Assembly (NCBI RefSeq): GCF_900637665.1
Contig: NZ_LR134386.1
Span: 310,001-374,000 of the forward strand
DNA length: 64,000 bases
Direction: 5' to 3'
DNA from: Chryseobacterium nakagawai
Lineage (GTDB): Bacteria; Bacteroidota; Bacteroidia; Flavobacteriales; Weeksellaceae
Below are positions 60,706 to 64,000 of this stretch, in pieces. Made by a program: the position numbers and the translations under genes. Positions within the stretch are counted from its first letter, which is position 1, and each line of letters opens with the position of its first letter. The notes under the pieces were generated by a model, which saw nothing but the letters and a program-made list of their open reading frames with translations, did no database searches and was not told the origin of the DNA.

Positions 60706-61941
60706 ATGAAAAAAATATTAGTATCAACTGCTTTATTGGCGGGCGTTTTATCTTATGCGGGAGGCTTCAGAGTTTCTTTGCAGGGGGTAAAGCAATTGGC
60801 AATGGCGCATACTAGTGCTCATGCTGAAGATGCAAGTGTGACATTCTTCAACCCGGCAGGTATGTCATTTATTCCTTCCAAGCTGAGTGTAGTGGCTGGA
60901 GGATTTGGTGCAAGTAATAAAGTTACTTTTCAGAACTTAAATACTTTACAAAGTACAGAAACGGATAACCCTCTGGGAACGCCAATTTATGCAGCGATTA
61001 CTTATAAACCAATAGAAAAACTATCTGTAGGGTTCAGTTTCTCCACACCTTTCGGAAGTACGGTTCAATGGCCGGATACTTGGGAAGGTAAGGAAATGGT
61101 GCAGAGATTGGAACTGAAGAGTTATTATTTTCAGCCAATGGTTTCTGTAAAGTTAGCCCCTTGGTTGGCTTTTGGAGCAAGCTATATCTATGCAAGAGGA
61201 AAGGTAGATTGGGATAAGGCCGTAACACAGTTTAACGGACAGGTGAATATCAATGACGACAAAGCAAGTGGCCACGGATATGGGTTTGGTTTCTATTTCA
61301 GACCTGATCCGAAATTAGATGTGAGTATTGCTTACCGTTCAGCAATCGATATGAAAGCTAAAAACGGAACTGCTACATTCAAATTCCCGTCTCAGACTCC
61401 TTATTCCTTGCTAAAATTAAATGCTGCAGGCCAAGATGCATTTACAGCAACGCTTCCGTTGGTTGAAGAGTATACTATTGGTTTAACTTATAAAGTTACT
61501 CCAAAATGGTTAGTCTCTGCGGATTTTAACTATCACGGCTGGGAAAGATATAGTAAGTTAGTCTTAGATTTTGCGAATGCACCTATTGGAAATCAGGCAG
61601 ATCCTACTGTTCTTGTGAGCCCTAAGAATTTTAGAAATTCCAAGACCTTTAGATTGGGAACTCAATATGCATTCTCTAATATGATTTACGGACGTTTAGG
61701 AGCATATTATGATGAATCTCCTTATACGAATGAAAACTTTATACCGGAAACACCTTCATTTAATACTTATGTAATTACAGGTGGGGTAGGGTTTAAACTG
61801 AAGCAGTTTGGGGTTGATATTGCAGGAGGATATGCAATGCCTCAATATAGAAATGTAAACAATGCTAATCTTGGATTCTACGGACAAGCGAAAGCAAAAG
61901 CGTTCTATTTTGGTCTAGGCTTATCTTATAATCCTTTTTAA
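60706..61941 (+). CDS. OmpP1/FadL-family outer-membrane transporter
   Basis: The 411-residue protein has a signal peptide (ending VLSYAGG) and a beta-barrel for uptake of long-chain fatty acids or other hydrophobic molecules. The family N-terminal motif VTFFNPAGMSFIP (about 45-57, with the NPA signature), the hatch-like first segment SLQGVKQLAMAHTSAHAEDA and the C-terminal aromatic YFGLGLSYNPF are present. The length is near the family norm. The next gene, for a GDSL/SGNH lipoprotein, starts 11 bp downstream, so it could provide a surface lipase or esterase that feeds this channel (inference). Confidence 0.92.
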   Translation: MKKILVSTALLAGVLSYAGGFRVSLQGVKQLAMAHTSAHAEDASVTFFNPAGMSFIPSKLSVVAGGFGASNKVTFQNLNTLQSTETDNPLGTPIYAAITYKPIEKLSVGFSFSTPFGSTVQWPDTWEGKEMVQRLELKSYYFQPMVSVKLAPWLAFGASYIYARGKVDWDKAVTQFNGQVNINDDKASGHGYGFGFYFRPDPKLDVSIAYRSAIDMKAKNGTATFKFPSQTPYSLLKLNAAGQDAFTATLPLVEEYTIGLTYKVTPKWLVSADFNYHGWERYSKLVLDFANAPIGNQADPTVLVSPKNFRNSKTFRLGTQYAFSNMIYGRLGAYYDESPYTNENFIPETPSFNTYVITGGVGFKLKQFGVDIAGGYAMPQYRNVNNANLGFYGQAKAKAFYFGLGLSYNPF

Positions 61942-61952
61942 CTTAAAAGACT

Positions 61953-63509
61953 ATGAAAAAAATTATAATATCGACAGTAGCAGTTTCTGCGCTTCTTTTT
62001 ACTGTAACAAGCTGTAAAACTGATTTTGATACCGATGTAAAAGATATACAAGTATCAAAGGGAAGTGCTGATTTCTCAAAGTATGTTGCTTTAGGAAATT
62101 CACTGACTTCCGGATATAGAGATGGTGCTCTTTATATAGATGGGCAGAATGAATCTTATCCATCTATGATTGCTCAGCAAATGAAACTTGTAGGTGGAGG
62201 AGAATTTAAGCAGCCTTTAATGGGAGATAATAATGGCGGGTTGCTTCTTGCTGTTGCTCCGGGTGTTACCCCTCAGATTCAAGATACAAAGCTTTATATA
62301 AAAAGTTTTGTTGATGGAGCTCCTGATATAGGAAATGTCAACGATAATAAAGCTACGAACTTGGTTAATACGGTTCTTAAGGGCCCTTTTAATAATATGG
62401 GAGTTCCAGGGGCAAAGGTAGCTCATTTGCTTGCTCCGAAATATGGAGATATTGCAGGAATAGCAACCAAAACTGCAAACCCTTACTTTGTGAGATTTGC
62501 TTCATCGCCTAATGCATCTGTAATTGATGATTTTGCTAGCCAAAGTCCTACATTCTTTTCATTATGGATAGGAAATAATGATGCTTTGTTATATGCCTTG
62601 GCAGGTGCGGATAGTTCTGTTGAGACTTTGACACCTCCTGCACAGTTTAAGCAATATTATGACTTGTTGATTTCTAAAATTGAAGCAACAAAAGCAAAAG
62701 GAGTTATTGCTAATATCCCAAATGTAACTTCTATTCCTTCTTTGACAACAATACCAACAAATCCTTTGACGGCTGCCGTTTTAGGAAAAGGAAATGTTGC
62801 TGCTGGAGAAGCTGCAATCGATGATTTAAATAAAAACGTATACGGTCCATTAAGCCAGATTTTAACTGCATTAGGAGCTGGAGACAGAATTAAACCTCTT
62901 TCTAAAACAGCTGCAAATCCACTATTGATTAAGGACGAAAGTATTGCCAATTTAGGAGTGCAGATCACAGCTGCGGCTGCGGCTTCTGGAAATCCAACTT
63001 TAGTGATGCTTGCTCCTTATCTTGGAGCTACTTATGGACAGGCAAGACAAGCAAAATCAGGAGATCTTGTTCCTTTAACAACGAAGGCAGCAATCGGTAC
63101 ATCTGAAACACTTCCTGCGGGAATTCCTGCGTCGCTTGGAGCTAGAGGAGTTGCTTATCCGTTTGCGGACAAATATATTCTGATTCCATCTGAGATTAAG
63201 GAGATCAATGATGCTATTGATGCTTATAACGTAACCATTAAGGCTGCAGCCACTGCAAAAGGTTATGCTTTTGTAGATGCAAATGCTAAACTTAAGCAAT
63301 TAGCTGCAGATTCTGGTATTTCTTGGGATGGAGTAAAATATACAGCTAAATTTGTATCCGGAGGTGCATTCTCATTGGATGGAGTGCATTTAACGGGTAG
63401 AGGATATGGTGTTATTGCCAATGAATTTATTACGGCAATTAACGCAACTTATAACTCATCGTTACCCCTTGTAAACCCTAATAATTACTCAGGAGTTACA
63501 CTACCATAA
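61953..63509 (+). CDS. SGNH/GDSL-type hydrolase lipoprotein
   Basis: The 518-residue protein has a lipobox VTSC (Cys21). SGNH blocks are seen: VALGNSLTSGY (block I, nucleophile Ser), FSLWIGNNDALL (block III, Gly-Asn-Asn-Asp) and SLDGVHLTGRGYGVIA (block V, Asp-His). An insertion of about 150 residues between blocks III and V makes it longer than most SGNH lipases. Likely activities are esterase or lipase on surface lipids. It follows the FadL-type gene by 11 bp and ends with a strong terminator. Confidence 0.88.
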   Translation: MKKIIISTVAVSALLFTVTSCKTDFDTDVKDIQVSKGSADFSKYVALGNSLTSGYRDGALYIDGQNESYPSMIAQQMKLVGGGEFKQPLMGDNNGGLLLAVAPGVTPQIQDTKLYIKSFVDGAPDIGNVNDNKATNLVNTVLKGPFNNMGVPGAKVAHLLAPKYGDIAGIATKTANPYFVRFASSPNASVIDDFASQSPTFFSLWIGNNDALLYALAGADSSVETLTPPAQFKQYYDLLISKIEATKAKGVIANIPNVTSIPSLTTIPTNPLTAAVLGKGNVAAGEAAIDDLNKNVYGPLSQILTALGAGDRIKPLSKTAANPLLIKDESIANLGVQITAAAAASGNPTLVMLAPYLGATYGQARQAKSGDLVPLTTKAAIGTSETLPAGIPASLGARGVAYPFADKYILIPSEIKEINDAIDAYNVTIKAAATAKGYAFVDANAKLKQLAADSGISWDGVKYTAKFVSGGAFSLDGVHLTGRGYGVIANEFITAINATYNSSLPLVNPNNYSGVTLP

Positions 63510-63528
63510 TTATTGATTAAATAAAAAC

Positions 63529-63567
63529 TTAAAAACCACAGGAGTAAATCTTGTGGTTTTTTTTTAA
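63529..63567 (+). terminator. Hairpin terminator of the FadL-SGNH operon
   Basis: AAAAACCACA (63531-63540) pairs exactly with TGTGGTTTTT (63552-63561) over an 11-nt loop, and a long T-run follows. The next -7 box begins at 63565. Confidence 0.9.
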
Positions 63568-63572
63568 ATTTG
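63565..63572 (+). promoter_or_regulatory. -7 box of the prs gene
   Basis: TAAATTTG (63565-63572) matches TAnnTTTG and overlaps the T-run of the previous terminator. It lies 22 bp before the ATG at 63595. Confidence 0.5.
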
Positions 63573-63594
63573 CAAAATCTTTTAAAAAGTAAAA

Positions 63595-64000
63595 ATGGCC
63601 GATCAGTTAAGTTATCTATTTTGTACAAGAACCAGCAGGGACTTGGCAGAGAAAATTGCCCAGAGTTATGGGAAAGAATTAGGAAAAATCAACTTTCAGG
63701 AGTTCAGTGACGGGGAATTTGAACCAGTTTTGGATGAATCTGTAAGAGGAGGAAGGGTTTTCCTAATCGGATCTACATTCCCGCCTGCAGACAATCTTTT
63801 AGAACTTCTTCTAATGATTGATGCAGCGAAAAGAGCTTCTGCAAAGAGCATTACCGTCGTAATTCCTTACTTCGGGCTTGCTAGACAGGACAGAAAAGAC
63901 AAACCAAGAGCGCCGATCGGTGCTAAGTTAGTTGCTAACCTTCTTACAGCAGCGGGAGCAACAAGAGTAATGACAATGGATCTTCATGCAGATCAGATTC
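63595..64000 (+). CDS. prs: Ribose-phosphate pyrophosphokinase (5' part; cut by window end)
   Basis: Prs makes PRPP from ribose 5-phosphate and ATP, the entry to nucleotide, His and NAD synthesis. The frame from ATG 63595 encodes Met-Ala-Asp-Gln-Leu and runs open to the window end (135 codons of an expected ~310). Family segments are visible: FSDGEFEPVLDESVRGG, DNLLELLLMIDAAKRASAK and VIPYFGLARQDRKDKPRAPI (ATP/PRPP loop region), then MTMDLHADQI. The apt gene in this window uses the same product, but is not linked to it. Confidence 0.96.
   Translation, partial: MADQLSYLFCTRTSRDLAEKIAQSYGKELGKINFQEFSDGEFEPVLDESVRGGRVFLIGSTFPPADNLLELLLMIDAAKRASAKSITVVIPYFGLARQDRKDKPRAPIGAKLVANLLTAAGATRVMTMDLHADQI

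Noticed and set aside
1..64000. CRISPR arrays, tRNA or rRNA genes, prophage modules, complete IS elements
   Set aside because: I saw no direct-repeat/spacer array, no tRNA-like cloverleaf or CCA end, and no phage structural or DDE transposase genes inside the window. This is from reading only.

Overview
The window looks like a chromosomal segment of a low-GC flavobacterium of the family Weeksellaceae, most probably Chryseobacterium or a close relative. The support is: promoter boxes of the Bacteroidetes type TAnnTTTG; weak or absent Shine-Dalgarno sequences; Flavobacteriia-type families (GLPGLI proteins, DUF3078, gliding lipoprotein GldH, RicT, S46 dipeptidyl peptidase, a type IX secretion substrate with a C-terminal sorting domain, alternative complex III); and AT-rich intergenic DNA with many strong hairpin terminators. 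I see no tRNA, rRNA, CRISPR array or prophage. The genus is an inference from gene content.

Layout. (1) 1-1503: the end of a Tn7-like transposon with tnsA next to its end. It is inserted in comM, whose 3' part survives as a pseudogene. The rest of the element lies to the left of the window. (2) 1.6-8 kb: a spondin-domain lipoprotein, a YdeI/OmdA-like protein, an S46 dipeptidyl peptidase of the DPP7 type, a META-domain lipoprotein, and a LytTR response regulator whose phospho-acceptor Asp is replaced by Glu. (3) 8.1-12 kb: hflX, a DUF4919 protein, a CPA1 antiporter and an AlkD-like protein. (4) 12.1-16.5 kb: a secreted lipoprotein, two paralogous envelope proteins of unknown function and a DUF6122 protein. 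(5) 16.5-26.3 kb: Ca2+/H+ antiporter, truncated haemoglobin, KirBac channel with YkgJ protein, membrane LytTR regulator, amidohydrolase, glutamate dehydrogenase, DprA and rhomboid protease. (6) 26.5-28.6 kb: tandem DUF3078 paralogues.

(7) 28.7-33.2 kb: a suf iron-sulfur operon (sufA-sufB-HIUase-sufC-sufD) with an exported 5-hydroxyisourate hydrolase inside it and no sufS or sufE. (8) 33.4-42.7 kb: tandem GLPGLI proteins, YpfJ-type metalloprotease, a secreted hypothetical, an LTA-synthase-like sulfatase, ribH, a membrane TPR protein, apt and a P/T-rich lipoprotein. (9) 42.9-51.3 kb: the complete act operon for alternative complex III (ActA-F), which moves electrons from menaquinol to cytochrome c; no terminal oxidase gene follows it. 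(10) 51.4-64 kb: SPOR protein, DUF6080 membrane protein, T9SS substrate, SelO, an envelope operon ricT-gldH-PBP1A, a FadL-type channel with an SGNH lipoprotein, and the 5' part of prs cut by the window end.

Most of the window is ordinary core chromosome. The clearest accessory feature is the Tn7-like insertion in comM. The least explained block is the paralogous secreted cluster at 12.1-16.1 kb. I found no complete, clearly undescribed multi-gene system.
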